From Chloropicon primus (lineage: Eukaryota > Chlorophyta > Chloropicophyceae > Chloropicales > Chloropicaceae), in NCBI GenBank assembly GCA_023205875.1, contig CP060755.1, positions 930,001-994,000 of the forward strand: a stretch of 64,000 nt of DNA, written 5' to 3'. Positions within the stretch are counted from its first letter, which is position 1, and each line of letters opens with the position of its first letter. Below the pieces are notes generated by a model, which saw only the letters and a program-made list of their open reading frames with translations, was not told where the DNA came from and did no database searches. Made by a program: the position numbers and the translations under genes. This document shows positions 10,023 to 21,400 of this stretch, one piece after another.

Positions 10023-11198
10023 ATGGGGGAGGAGGGCGTCGTTGTGAGGGTAGCGCTGGTTGGGGCGGGAAATTTCGCGGAGAACACGTACGTCCCGCTC
10101 TTGACGTCTCCGGAACTGAGGAGGTCTGTGTCCATCTCTGCCGTGTGGTCTCGCTCCCAAGCCAAGGTGGACAAGCTCTGCGAGGGCCTCACGGGAGGAG
10201 GAGCGGTGAAAAAGTATCACGCTGAAGATGGACTCGAGGCCGTGCTCAGGTCCAACGATGTGGACGCCGTGATCGTCCTCCTGCCTCCCAAGGCCGGGCT
10301 CGAGGTGACTGCAAAGGCCCTGAGGCTCGGGAAGCATGTCCTGCAAGAGAAGCCCGTCGGGACAAGCCGGCGGGATGTGCAATCCATCCTCGAGGAGTAT
10401 GGGAAAATGGGAGAGTTTCGACCCCTGTGGGGTGTCGCGGAGAACTACCGGTACGAGGAGGCCTACGCCGAGGCTAGGAACCTGATCGAGGGAGACCTCG
10501 GCCCCTTGATCTCCCTGACCCTGAACGCCTCCTTGGCCTTGAATGAGTCGAGCTGCTACTGGCACACACCCTGGAGGCACAGCACCGAGGAGCTGCCGGC
10601 CGTTGACGGCGTTGGGATCGGTTACTTGTTTGAAGGCCCGGTGCATTTCATGGCGGCGATCCGGAAGCTCGTTGGCTGCACGAGAGGAGGGGCCATTCAC
10701 GCCAGCGCGACCCTGATGGCCAAGAACCAGGCATTGAGCCCGCAGCAGCTCGATACGCTGGTTGGCTTCCTGAGGTTCGAAGGCGATGAGTCCACCCCGT
10801 GCGTCCCTTGCTCCATCAGCATCACCTACGCGGCCTCCCGCCCCCTAGTCTTGTTTGTCGCCATTTGCGAAAGGGGGAACTTCACCATCGAGAGAGTTCC
10901 TGGAAAGTACAGAATCTCCGTGGTGAGGGCCGGCCAAACGACGACGACGGAGACCAGGGAGGTGCCGTTCAACGGGGTGGAGAGGGAGGTTCTCTCGTTC
11001 GTCCGGGGCGTCCAAAAGTTCAAGGCCGTGGCGGGAGAAGCCCCCGCGAACCTTCGAAGGAAAGTGGGGCTTGTCCCGGAAGAGTGCTTGGACTTGTCTC
11101 CCGTCGAAGCGCTCCTGGATATGGATTGTCTGCTGAGCCTCTTCGAGGCCGCACAAACGAACCAAGTCACACCTGTACCCCAGCATCCTTCTGATTGA
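10023..11198 (+). CDS. Gfo/Idh/MocA-family NAD(P)-dependent oxidoreductase
   Basis: The 391-residue product has an N-terminal Rossmann fold (RVALVGAGNFAENTYVPLL, about residues 8-26), VDAVIVLLPP, and the family's catalytic-lysine motif as LQEKPVG (about residue 108), then WGVAENYRYEEAYAEA and a C-terminal alpha/beta domain. Members reduce or oxidise sugars, inositols and related polyols; the substrate cannot be told from sequence. The start MGEEGVVVRVALVG at 10023 was chosen because the 68 upstream codons are an (AGACAG)n and (GAGGAC)n low-complexity stretch that runs into the 5' end of the divergent dehydrogenase. No transit peptide is evident. Confidence 0.88.
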   Translation: MGEEGVVVRVALVGAGNFAENTYVPLLTSPELRRSVSISAVWSRSQAKVDKLCEGLTGGGAVKKYHAEDGLEAVLRSNDVDAVIVLLPPKAGLEVTAKALRLGKHVLQEKPVGTSRRDVQSILEEYGKMGEFRPLWGVAENYRYEEAYAEARNLIEGDLGPLISLTLNASLALNESSCYWHTPWRHSTEELPAVDGVGIGYLFEGPVHFMAAIRKLVGCTRGGAIHASATLMAKNQALSPQQLDTLVGFLRFEGDESTPCVPCSISITYAASRPLVLFVAICERGNFTIERVPGKYRISVVRAGQTTTTETREVPFNGVEREVLSFVRGVQKFKAVAGEAPANLRRKVGLVPEECLDLSPVEALLDMDCLLSLFEAAQTNQVTPVPQHPSD

Positions 11199-11447
11199 TT
11201 GGGTTGGTTTGGTGTCACAACTTCAAATCCTGAAACACTCGAGTCTAATCGATCACTCCGAGCACCAAATGGGTCAATCAAGGTATCATTCGAAAGCTCT
11301 TAAGAAGATCTTTCGCTTTGCTTGGTCTTCCTCTCACCCTGTCGTCCTCAAAGGTTCCATCAAAGCCTCTCCGTCTTCGTCTCTCCCTCTCTTCTCCCTC
11401 TCTTCTCTCTCTTCTCTCTCTCTCTTCTCTCTCTCCCGCCAAAAATC

Positions 11448-12155
11448 ATGATGGAGGGCTCGACGGTTGTGACGCCGAAGCCCAAGCCGGTGGTGCAAGC
11501 CAAGCCCAAGGCGAAGCCCAAGGCGAAGCCCGCGGCGAAGAGGAAGGCCCCGGAGGCTCGCGGCCACTACGTGGACCTGACGGAGTCGAACACCGTTTCA
11601 TGGAAATCCTTGGAGAAGAAACGGAAAGCTGACGAGAGGAAGCGCAAACCCGATGAGGAGGAGGCCACGACGACCTCCGTGGGCCTCCCCGTGGCGAAGC
11701 CCTCGTCCCTGCCAAAGATCGGGAACAACAACCCCATGGCGTCCGTCATCTCCCGGATCGAGGCCATGTACGGCGGTGCCTTGCATGGGGAGGAGAGCGG
11801 GGACGAGGACGAGAGTGGTGTGGCAGCGGGGGGCGGGGAGGGCCAGGAGGTCGCTCCACAGAACCAGAGCAAGAACAAGGGGGGAGGCGACAACAACAAC
11901 AACTACGACTACGACGATCCTTTCATTGACGACACGGAGATGGTGCAGTACATGCAGAGAAGCAAGAGGAAGACCAAGCACGATGGCTTCTTCATCAACA
12001 AGGGGGAACTGGAGACTGACGGAGGGGCGGGGGACGAGGAGGTCGTGGAGGTTGAGGCGAGGGGCACGAACTCCTCGGACGATTTCAAGCCTCGCAAGAG
12101 GGCGAAGAGCAAGACCAAGACCAAGACCAAGGCGAAAGTGACAAAAGAGGAGTGA
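11448..12155 (+). CDS. Ubinuclein/HPC2-like protein, candidate HIRA histone-chaperone subunit
   Basis: A 235-residue basic protein. The one conserved block, at about residues 155-195, reads YDYDDPFIDDTEMVQYM followed by KTKHDGFFINKGELE. This matches the Hpc2-related (HRD) domain of yeast Hpc2 and animal/plant ubinucleins, which binds the HIRA/Hir WD40 protein and contacts H3.3. Around it are Lys/Ala/Pro repeats (KAKPKAKPAAKRK) at the N-terminus and Lys/Thr repeats (KSKTKTKTKAK) at the C-terminus, both plausible nuclear-localisation stretches. It is much shorter than animal ubinucleins and lacks their middle domain, so it is Hpc2-like in scale. Start at the ATG pair 11448/11451; upstream codons are a (TCTC)n run. 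A TGTAA follows 14 nt after the stop. Confidence 0.82.
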   Translation: MMEGSTVVTPKPKPVVQAKPKAKPKAKPAAKRKAPEARGHYVDLTESNTVSWKSLEKKRKADERKRKPDEEEATTTSVGLPVAKPSSLPKIGNNNPMASVISRIEAMYGGALHGEESGDEDESGVAAGGGEGQEVAPQNQSKNKGGGDNNNNYDYDDPFIDDTEMVQYMQRSKRKTKHDGFFINKGELETDGGAGDEEVVEVEARGTNSSDDFKPRKRAKSKTKTKTKAKVTKEE

Positions 12156-12168
12156 GAGATAAATAATG

Positions 12169-12173
12169 TGTAA
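12169..12173 (+). terminator. TGTAA poly(A) signal, ubinuclein-like gene
   Basis: TGTAA 14 nt after the stop codon at 12155, in the sequence AATGTGTAAATG. It lies just before the convergent spastizin-like gene's stop at 12219. Confidence 0.6.
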
Positions 12174-12218
12174 ATGCACCCAAAAAATCCGTTCAGGAGC
12201 TCGCCTCGCCTCGCCTCT

Positions 12219-15200
12219 TCACCTCCTCAGGAAACCCTCGCACTTGGCGACCAGGCTCTGGTTCCCCTTGGATCTCGCGTGCCTCATGATGAGCTCCACG
12301 TCCACGTCGTCGGCGCAGGATTTTGCCAGCTCGAAGGCCTTCTCCAGCTTTCCCAGGGCGATCTGGGCAAGAATCTTCGAGTGGTCGCTCACCAGCAACT
12401 TCATCATCTGCTTTGCCCTCGACCTGTCGTTGCACTCGTTCAAGAGCATGAAGAAGGCCGATCCGATCACATGGTCCCACTCCAAATCTCCGAGGGTTCC
12501 CTTGAGATCCTTCACGAGCGGGATCAGGGAGCCTATCTGCTTCTTGTTCTTGCAGAAGAGCCGGATCGCGTCGATGTAGACCTCCGGGGCCTGCAACCGA
12601 AACTCTTGGATCAGCCTGAACGCCAAGTTGCCGTCTCTCAGCAGGAGGAGCTCCGCGCACCTCCTCCTGTGAAAGGCGATCATGTCGTTGCTCCCTACAA
12701 CGTCCCAAGACTTGAAGTCCGTCCCTTGCTTCTCGGCAAACTTGATGACATCGATCTGCAGGCCCACAATCGACCTCATCTCGAGGAGATTCGCTATGCC
12801 GAGGTCGCCGCACTCGATTCCTAGCGAGCCGAAGCTCTCGTGCTGCTCCTTGCCAGACACGTTGAGAATCTGCTCCATCGTGTTCTGAAGCCAGAACTCC
12901 GCATCTTCCTTGGTGTCGCATTCTTTGAAGGTCCTCAACGCCAGAACAGCCGCGAGAGTTCCGCGAGAGTTGAGCATCTGGAGGTGGTAAGCAAGGGAGT
13001 AACACTTGATCTCGGAGACCACCTGTATCGCGTGGCTCATCAACTCCAGTATGACCTCCTTGTTCTCGCCGTTCTTGCTCAGCTCCAATTTGAAGAAATC
13101 CACGAGAAAGTCTTCCATCTTGTGTTGGACGCAAGCCTTGGTGAGAGCTTCGATGTGGGCTGTTGACTTGCTCTCCACCGCCAGCGTGCATGCCTTCTGA
13201 TACTGCTTGTGCTTGAAGTAGAATCCCAGAAGGCTTTCAGGGGCAAACTTCTTGATAAAGTAGATGCACTCGTTGTAAACCTCGCTCTCGATCTGGGAGG
13301 AGGAGAAGTTCCTGAAGATGGTCTTCGAAGGCCCTTTCCCAGCCTCCTTGAAACCGAACCAACCCTTGGTCTTGATGTTTTTCTCCTGCAGGAGCTTGTG
13401 GGTCGCGTCATATATTTTGTTCACGTTGACCATGCTACCCTTCTCAAGCGTCTCGACGGCGTGCAAGGCAATTCTCGACGCCACGCCCGGATCAGGATCG
13501 GCGGACTTTATGGCCCTCTCGAGCTTCACCCTGGCTTCCCGATATTCGCTCAGGTTCAAAAGCCCGATTCCCCACTCTTCCCATATCCGTGAGGGATCCA
13601 GGCCAAACTTTTTGGACACGAAGATGGCAATGTTGTAGTGCTCCTCTTCCATAATGAAGTCGATCGCCTCCCGAATCGAGTCCTTGGACGAGAATTTGCT
13701 AAAACTGATGGCAATTTCGTGGCTTAGCAAGGTGTGAATGAGGTCAAGTCTCACGGCAAAGCTCACGATGTGCCTCAGACAGTCTTGCAGAGACGTGCCC
13801 CCTCCGCCGTCGTTTCCGGATTCCGACGAGGCGACCAGCTCTGAATACACCTCGAAAAGATCGAAATTGTAGCTGCTGCCATCAGACAAGCCCGATTCCC
13901 AGATCGAATCCCAGCCTTCAAACTCAAGGGCCTTTTCGGAAAACGCCGATTCAAAGTATTCCTGCGCTTTGTCTGTAATCTCAAGGATTGTTTCCGTCCT
14001 CTCCAGGTCACCGAGAATGCTATGGATACCTCTCCTGCTGCCCTTCTCAAGGTCTCTGTTCAGGAAAGAAATGCACAGCCTCATCGCAACAAGCGCGGAA
14101 TTCAACGCCGCAGCCTCCGTTGACGGCGAGAGCTCAAGAATTGACTCGCACAAGGGTATAGAAGGAGCGATCTTGTAATGGTAAGAGTTCCTCGTGCTTT
14201 CGTCTGTTGCACGCCCTGCCAGCATTGGAAACGCCAGGTTCTTGTCTGGCAAAGCGTTTGGGGCCTCGTTGTCGCTCTTGCCCTTCTCGACGTTGTCATC
14301 AAAACAGCAGGCCTTGTAAGCGTAGAAAGCTATCCTCTTGTTGCTCATGAGCTCTGGATACAAGCTGCAGATGGTCTTGGCGATTGGAATTTCGAGCGAG
14401 ATGATCAGATTCTCCAATATCAGGGCCGGCTTCTCTACCAAACCCTCGTACTTTGCCGCCAAAGGGTGAGAAAGCTCGTCGAGTATCTTGATCCCAATTT
14501 TTACTTCGGAGATGTAAGAAACGCTTTCCGCCGCGAGGGCTGTGTGCATCCTCTGCCTGTGGTCATCGGACAGCAGGAAGCTAAGGAAGACTTTTTTGGA
14601 AACCACGTCCTTGGCGCTTCTGAGAGCAAAGAACGCCACGGACAGGCTGTGGTCAAGATCCATGGCCGAAAGCTGCCTCATTACCCCAGGCATCCCCCCG
14701 CCATCGATAGACCTCTGAGACAGGCAAGCCAAGAGGGCCTCGCCCTCTAATTCAGAGAGAATTTCGCCCGTGACCGAGAATTCCTTTGCTATTTCCGAGA
14801 CAAGCTTGTGGGCGCCCAGTTCAGACAACCTTTTCAACAACGCTTCGGTGTTCTCCCCGCACTGCTTCTGAACCTCGCGCCAGTCACCGCCATAGGAGGC
14901 GTCAGTGAGCAAGACTAGCTTGTACAGCTCCAGCTCCCGGTGCGACTTGGATGCCAAGGCGAATATCTCCCCATTCTGCGCTGCAATGGATTTGGCTTTC
15001 GAGATCAGCAAGATGAGCTGGTCGAGCGACCAAGTGCCCTTGAACCTCTGCAAGAGCGACCACAATTCCTCTTCGCCCCGAACCCTCAAAGCTAGATCGA
15101 AGACGACGTCGCCCCCCTTGCTCTCTTCCAAGCTGATCAGCTCGACCAGCAAGGAGTCGGGGGATCCTTCCTGAAAGCATCTGTCCGAAAGAAGCATGGC

Positions 15201-18167
15201 TTCCTGGAGCTTGCCATTGGATGTGATCCTGTTGATGGCATTCCGATACACTTCCACGTCTTCCCACAGGCAGCCTTCTAGAGCCCCTTTGGAGTGCTCC
15301 ATCTCGAAATTTGCGTCGAGGACCGTGGGGTTGGCTTCCGAGGACTCGTTCGTGATCCGAGCTTTCATCTGCTGAATGAAAAACTGGATTTTGATCCATC
15401 TGTGCAGAGTGGGGTAAGAGGACAACTGCTCCAGCGCAAAGGACAGTATGTCACTCTCTTGGCCGCTCTCTCTGTACGATATGAAGAGGCAGGCCAACGC
15501 TATCCGCAGCGGAGACTTCTCCACCAAGCTCTTCAGGACGAGAATGTTCTTGTCCCAATCCCGCTTTGATATCGCGTCGTGTCCGTCCTTGGAGTGGTAA
15601 CCTGACAGAGGAGGGAAAACTTGAGGCACGCAAGCCTTCAGCACCTCGTCGATCAGGTTTGTGTGCAGCAGCTTCGCAATCCTGGAGGCTATCTCTGGGT
15701 CCTTCCTCTCGAAGAGGATGTACATCAATATGTCTCTGGGGTCCCTCACAAGCAAGTTGAAGTGGTTGTACGTGTCCTGATTGTCGATAGAGGCAATCGC
15801 GTCCCCAATGTGCGCCAAGTACGAAATGAAAGAAGAAAGGAACAAGGACTTTGGCGGATCCTCTGCATCCGAACCACTCTCTCCCAGCAAAGGGAGAAGC
15901 ATGGACACGGAGTTGAGTCGGCCTTTGAATGTCTCCCTCTCTATGCAGCTGTCCTCCGAGAGTGCGGTGCAAATGTTGTGAAGAACGCCCGACAAAAATT
16001 GCCGCTTGCCGTCCTTGGAGCACTGCAACGCCTCGGCCAGCATTTGCACGGCCTTCACGTGGGCTCCAAGCTCTGGCCCGCGCTTTGCTACATTGGCGCT
16101 GCTTATGCGCTTCGGTACCGAGTCCATCTCTCCACCCGACCAGTCCGACGAGGCCAGAAGAACCTTCTCGCACAATGCGAGGATCAGTTTGTTCTCCCCT
16201 GTGACCTCTATTTTGTCCACGACCTCCTTTGCGTTACTCAGCATTTGCAACGAGATCTCTTGCGAGGTTGCCACAGCCGTCCCCACATCCAGGTAGAGAA
16301 AGAGCTTCTCCATGTCACCCATTTTGCAGCTTTCTACGTACGTCTCAAACTCGTCCACAGCCGATTTGTCTGTGATCATCCCAGTGATCATTCCGTCCAC
16401 GGAGACCCTCGTCGCCAGGCCATCGATCCATTCCGCGAGCTGGACAGAAGATGCTTCTGACTCCGGGATCGAGTATTTCTTCACGGTCTCGTCACACAGC
16501 CCGTACTCGTTGTAGCTCTTGCATATCTGGAGGAGTCTCACGGGAGTGGCGTGCAGAATTTTGAAGATCTCTTGCCACGAAGCGCACTGCCCCAGCATGC
16601 GCTGAACGATGTTCGACCTCCAACGTGCTTGGTCCACAAAGGACTCTAGGGTGGACCTGCGCTCATCCGTGATGCGTTCGAGCACGGTCCGCAATGCGTC
16701 CGTGCCCTGTGACTCCTCGGGGGGGTCTGAAAGGATCGAAGAGATGACGTGGCTGACATACTCCCCATCCATGGGCACCTCTCTGCTCAGCTTCACGATT
16801 TTCGTGATCAGCGAAATCACAGAGTCGAAGAAGACCATGGCAAAGGGACTGGAGGCGCTGTGCTGACGCGTCCCGGCCTCCTTTGCCTCATAAATCGTGG
16901 ACGCGTAGGCCCGCCAACTCGACATATTCTCGTGATACCTGCAATTCAGGAAGACGTAGCAGAACCACGCCATCCACGTGAGAGAGAAAGAGCACTTTGT
17001 CTTGCCCACGTGCTCCCTCATCGTCCCGAGCAAAGCGTCCAACTCCTGCTGCTGGGCCTTGGTGGCATCATCCTGTCCGTCACCAGCCCCTTCGACGAAG
17101 GTAACGTTCGTCAGAGAGAAGGCCTTGAAGAAGGCGAGGATGAACGCCTGGATGTGGTACACGTTCAAGTCGTGGTGCAGCTTCACTCTCTGCTTGGTGC
17201 TGTACGTTGGCCAGCCCTCCACCAGCGCCAGAGAGCCATGGGACAGCAGCTGGGCCTTCGTATCGTGCGGAGAGACTTTCCTGCCCAGCTGAAGCGACAG
17301 GAGGAGTCTGTGCCTCAGGGTATTCCACAGCTTCTTCACGGTATTTTGGCGCTGCCTTTCCTCCACTTCGTCCACGCCTTCGGCCCCAAAATCACCGAAG
17401 ACCCTCTCGAGCTCCCCCAGGTCCTCTGTCTCGTCCCACAGCATCGCGAGGAAGACCGCATGCAGCTCAGGCTCCCCCCGGAGCACTGACTTTGCCTGAC
17501 CGGTGTCCCGCAGGGCCGCCTGGATGAGGCAGCCGTGGATCAGCTCATTGTGAAGTCTTGTGAGCTGCAGAAGCGCCGTGTGATCGCCCTGGTCCTTGCC
17601 AACCGCGGCCTCCTCCTGCCACGCCTCGTTGCGCTCGATGTAGGTCAGCAAGCCTCCGGGGTTCTCGTCGACGTAGCGCTTGTCTTCCTCGGCCTCCGCC
17701 CGCTGGATGAGCTCGAGGCTCCCCGTCGACAATATCGCGCCCAACGCTGCGTTCCTCTCAGCCCTGGTTTGCGCCCGCGCCAACGAAGACAACAGGACCG
17801 AGCCATCAACGACGACCTTGTCAACCTCCTCCTCCACAGCCGTCCTGAGCTCCTGCTCGATATCCTCGTTCGTCTTTCCGACCTCTCGAAGGCACTGCCA
17901 CCTCAAGCGCACGTCCCGATCTTCCCTCTCCCTGTCGAGGAGCAGGCCGAGCACCTTGGCCTTCAGCCTTGGCGTGCACGGCCGAAGCAGAGCCAACCCC
18001 AGTTCCAGCCTGCCCCGTTGCAGGTGAAACAAGGCGATGGCGCCTCTAATTTTGTCTGCCTCCTCCTCACCTTCCAGAGATTCACTCAAGGTCCGCGTCG
18101 AGGACGTCGAGGCCTTGCACCCCTCGCCCACCCGCCTGCCGGGACCCGCCTCCGACGGCGACTCCAT
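12219..18167 (-). CDS. Spastizin/ZFYVE26-like giant helical protein without a visible FYVE finger
   Basis: A single uninterrupted exon of 1982 codons. The last 110 residues align by eye with the C-terminus I recall for animal ZFYVE26: IQEFRLQAPEVYIDA, then LKGTLGDLEWDHVIGSA, LLVSDHSKILAQIALGKLEK, and a DV...C...FL ending. Animal ZFYVE26 (spastizin, SPG15) works with spatacsin and AP-5 in late endosome/lysosome sorting and lysosome re-formation. The rest is alpha-helical with no motif I recognise. I find no FYVE zinc finger (no RKHHCR, no CxxC series). The open frame to 18215 begins with TTG, so the ATG at 18167 (MESPSEAGPGRRVG) is taken. The kinesin gene lies 258 nt upstream on the same strand. 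Confidence 0.75.
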   Translation of the reverse strand: MESPSEAGPGRRVGEGCKASTSSTRTLSESLEGEEEADKIRGAIALFHLQRGRLELGLALLRPCTPRLKAKVLGLLLDREREDRDVRLRWQCLREVGKTNEDIEQELRTAVEEEVDKVVVDGSVLLSSLARAQTRAERNAALGAILSTGSLELIQRAEAEEDKRYVDENPGGLLTYIERNEAWQEEAAVGKDQGDHTALLQLTRLHNELIHGCLIQAALRDTGQAKSVLRGEPELHAVFLAMLWDETEDLGELERVFGDFGAEGVDEVEERQRQNTVKKLWNTLRHRLLLSLQLGRKVSPHDTKAQLLSHGSLALVEGWPTYSTKQRVKLHHDLNVYHIQAFILAFFKAFSLTNVTFVEGAGDGQDDATKAQQQELDALLGTMREHVGKTKCSFSLTWMAWFCYVFLNCRYHENMSSWRAYASTIYEAKEAGTRQHSASSPFAMVFFDSVISLITKIVKLSREVPMDGEYVSHVISSILSDPPEESQGTDALRTVLERITDERRSTLESFVDQARWRSNIVQRMLGQCASWQEIFKILHATPVRLLQICKSYNEYGLCDETVKKYSIPESEASSVQLAEWIDGLATRVSVDGMITGMITDKSAVDEFETYVESCKMGDMEKLFLYLDVGTAVATSQEISLQMLSNAKEVVDKIEVTGENKLILALCEKVLLASSDWSGGEMDSVPKRISSANVAKRGPELGAHVKAVQMLAEALQCSKDGKRQFLSGVLHNICTALSEDSCIERETFKGRLNSVSMLLPLLGESGSDAEDPPKSLFLSSFISYLAHIGDAIASIDNQDTYNHFNLLVRDPRDILMYILFERKDPEIASRIAKLLHTNLIDEVLKACVPQVFPPLSGYHSKDGHDAISKRDWDKNILVLKSLVEKSPLRIALACLFISYRESGQESDILSFALEQLSSYPTLHRWIKIQFFIQQMKARITNESSEANPTVLDANFEMEHSKGALEGCLWEDVEVYRNAINRITSNGKLQEAMLLSDRCFQEGSPDSLLVELISLEESKGGDVVFDLALRVRGEEELWSLLQRFKGTWSLDQLILLISKAKSIAAQNGEIFALASKSHRELELYKLVLLTDASYGGDWREVQKQCGENTEALLKRLSELGAHKLVSEIAKEFSVTGEILSELEGEALLACLSQRSIDGGGMPGVMRQLSAMDLDHSLSVAFFALRSAKDVVSKKVFLSFLLSDDHRQRMHTALAAESVSYISEVKIGIKILDELSHPLAAKYEGLVEKPALILENLIISLEIPIAKTICSLYPELMSNKRIAFYAYKACCFDDNVEKGKSDNEAPNALPDKNLAFPMLAGRATDESTRNSYHYKIAPSIPLCESILELSPSTEAAALNSALVAMRLCISFLNRDLEKGSRRGIHSILGDLERTETILEITDKAQEYFESAFSEKALEFEGWDSIWESGLSDGSSYNFDLFEVYSELVASSESGNDGGGGTSLQDCLRHIVSFAVRLDLIHTLLSHEIAISFSKFSSKDSIREAIDFIMEEEHYNIAIFVSKKFGLDPSRIWEEWGIGLLNLSEYREARVKLERAIKSADPDPGVASRIALHAVETLEKGSMVNVNKIYDATHKLLQEKNIKTKGWFGFKEAGKGPSKTIFRNFSSSQIESEVYNECIYFIKKFAPESLLGFYFKHKQYQKACTLAVESKSTAHIEALTKACVQHKMEDFLVDFFKLELSKNGENKEVILELMSHAIQVVSEIKCYSLAYHLQMLNSRGTLAAVLALRTFKECDTKEDAEFWLQNTMEQILNVSGKEQHESFGSLGIECGDLGIANLLEMRSIVGLQIDVIKFAEKQGTDFKSWDVVGSNDMIAFHRRRCAELLLLRDGNLAFRLIQEFRLQAPEVYIDAIRLFCKNKKQIGSLIPLVKDLKGTLGDLEWDHVIGSAFFMLLNECNDRSRAKQMMKLLVSDHSKILAQIALGKLEKAFELAKSCADDVDVELIMRHARSKGNQSLVAKCEGFLRR

Positions 18168-18425
18168 CGCTCCCAGCGGCCGAGGACTTCGATCGATCGA
18201 TCCAAAGGCGCCCAATGGACCATAGGGAGGATCCTCCCCCCTTTCATTTCGGAAAAAAAAATTGATATTGATCAGGAGATGAGGAGCGAGAATGCAGGAG
18301 TGCGGGTCGGCGAGTCCTCGAGTGGTGGTGATGATCTTTCTTCTTCCCCTGGAGGCTGATTATGGAACTGCAGACTTTTTATAAAGTTCGAATTGGTATA
18401 GTATACAATGTGCCGAGGTGGCGGA

Positions 18426-21400
18426 TCATGTGTCTTCCTTTGGTGGCGGTGGTGGTGGAGGATCCTTCTTGACCATGCTCCTCCTGCCGACCCGCTTGAG
18501 GTTCGCACGCACGCCACCAAGGTCAATCTTCTCCTTCAGAGCCTTTTCCACCCCGCCAAGCACTGGCTTGAAGATCTTTGCCCTAACCCTCATTGGCATC
18601 TCCGCTACAAGCTTGTCGTACTTGTCCTGCACCTCGGCAAGGCTCTCTTCCATTTCCTGTCGCTCCTCCAGGCTGCTCTGCTGCAACTCCTGGAGCTCGC
18701 GAATTTGCTCGTCGCGGTCGCTCAGCTCGGACTCCAAGCCGCTGATGTGGTCCGCCTGCTTCTGGATCATTGACCTCGACGTCTCCAAGCTGCCGGCGAG
18801 CGCTTCTAACTCCTTCTTCGCGCTCTCGCTGCTCTCTTCCGCCTGGTTCTGCGCTTCGAGGATGGCGTTCTTCGACGAATCCAACTCCTCCTTGAGCTGA
18901 GCGCATTGCCCCTTCAACTTCTCCTGATCCATCTGCTCCTTGGTGAGCCTGATTTTTTGGGCAGCCACCTTTTCCTTCGACTCGCTCAACTGAGTTGAGA
19001 TGGCTTCCTTTTGCTCCTTCAGCTGCTCGATGTCAACGCCCAATTGGAGTTTCTCCAGTTCCAACTTGGAGAGCTTCTCGAGGTGCGCCTCGTGCGCTTC
19101 CTCCTTCTCCTTGTGAATCCTCGCGATCACCGAATTCTGGTGCCTTGAATTTGCCTCGAGGCTCGTGATCTTCTCGGCCTTCTCCTCGGCCTTCTCCTGC
19201 AGTGCCTTGACCTCCTGGACAGAATCCTGGTGCTTCTTCTCCGCGCCCTTCTTCTCCGTCGTCAGCTTCATCAGCACGCTGCGCTTCTCCATCAGCTTGG
19301 TCCGCAAGTCCATTGTCCTGCCCTTCTCCTCACTGATCTGAGTGCTCATCTTGTTTTCCAGCTCCACCAGTTCCTTTGCGTGTTCCTGATTCTTCACTTC
19401 GCCCTGTTCCACCAAGTTCTTCTTCTCCTCGTTCAGTTTCATGACTTCCTTCCTCAGCTCCGTGGAGGTCTCCTCTATCTTTTTGTTCTTCTCGGCGTAC
19501 TCGCTGTTGAGCTTCTTGTACTTGTCAATGGTCTGGAACAAGGCCTCCACCTGCCCAACGGAATCGTCGCCGGGGGCCTCTGACAGCTGCGGTGCTTCCG
19601 TCAACATCGTGTTCCTGTGCTTGTGCAAGGATTTCCGCAGGTCAAGCAGCTGAGAGTCAAGGGTCGAGCTCATCTCCTTTTCTTTGACCAAGCTCTCCTC
19701 AAGCTGCTTCTTGCTCTCCTCGTGCTCCTTGATGGTGGCCTCCAGTAGAGATTTGCTCTCTACCCACTGCTTCTTGTGTCGAGCCAAGTCCTGCTCAGCC
19801 TGATCCCGCAGCAAGTTCTGCTCCTTGAAGTTGCTGTTGAGCTCCTCGTACACCTTTTGACTGTCTTTCAGCTTGGACTCGAGGTTTTCCACCTTGCTCT
19901 GCTGCTCCTTGGAATCCGACTCGAACTCTGCCCTCGAAGCTTCCAGCGTCTCCCTGAGTGACTTGTTCTCCTCCTCGGCCCTCGTGAAATTCGTTTCAGC
20001 GGTACTCATTTTGGCCTCCAAGGATTTGACCTCCTCCTGGGCCGCCTCGGAAGAAGCCTGAAGCTCCCGCAGGCTCTCTGCCATCGTCTTTGACTTCTTC
20101 TCGGAGTTTGAAAGCTTCTCTTCGATGTGGTTCAAGTCGATCTTGAGTTTCTCCGAGGACTGTGCTGATGCCATAGCCTCTTCGCGGGCAGAACTCAAGT
20201 CCTCCTGCAACTTCATGTTCTCCTTTTCCGATTCCAGCATCCTTTCCGACATCTCGATCTTGCTCTCCTCCAGGACTGAGATGTCCGCTTTCAGCTTGTC
20301 AGAGGCTTGCTGGAGCCTCTCTCGAGCCGCGTTAGCGGCCTCGACTTTCTGTTTCCACGCGTCCACTTGGCTTCCGATGACATTCCGATCTGATTTGGAG
20401 GCCTGCAGGTCGAACTCCAGCTGCTCTATTTTCCTGAAGTCAACCTTTGCCGCCGCTTCCAGCTTCTTGAGCGAGGCTTGAACCTGGTCCAAGGAGTCGC
20501 TCTTGTCCTTGAGATCCTTCAGGCTGACCTCGTGCTCGCCGTGGAGCGTGGAAAGCTCCTCTTGGAGGCTGTCTATTCTGACCTGCTTGCTTTCTAGTTC
20601 CTGCTCCATCATCATCCTGTCCTCAATGTCAAACTCGTCCTGGGCCTCCTCCTCGACCTCAGGCTTGTTCTCGGGATTGTAGTCTGGGGACTTCATCCAG
20701 TCGATCTCGGCCTTTAAGCCCTCGACCTGCTTCCTCTCCACCGCCAGCTCATCCTGCAGGCGCTTGAGCATGTACTCGAGCTCCTGGGCGCTCCTCCTGA
20801 CGTTGACCTTGACCTGGTTCTTGATGTTCTTGGCACTCTTGCCGAACCTTAGCGTGGAGAGAGTCTCTTCTATGTTGCTAAGGTCGGGGGAGCAGCACAG
20901 AATCAGCATCGTCTTCGTGTTGCCTCCCAGACTCTCCTGCAGGATTCTCGTCAGCTTTGAGTCCCTGTACGGAATGTGAGCGCTCCCGCTGCTGAGGGAT
21001 TTGATCACGTTCGCAAGGCAGGTCAACGAAAGGTTGATCTTCTTAGCCTCCTCGAAAGTCTGCCCCACTGCATTCGTCTTGTCCACCCTCTCGCTTCCTG
21101 CTAGATCCACAAAGGTGAATTTTCCCGTTTTCGAGGAGCCCTCCTCGTTCTTTTGCACGAGGGTCACCTGCAAGACGCTGTGACTGCGCGAACTGCGCGA
21201 GTTCATGTCCGTCGAAGCCACCGTCTTGTTCGCACCACCCACGGTGAGAACGTCCAGCAGGTTTTGCACGTCTTCGAGATACTCCGAGCTCAGGCCCTCT
21301 ATGAATATTCCCCTCGCCTTCGACTCGTGGATCTTCAAGTTGTTGTTGGCCGGCTTGAGCAGGTCCTGAATCCTCTCCTTGTACAGCTGAAAGTAGCTCG

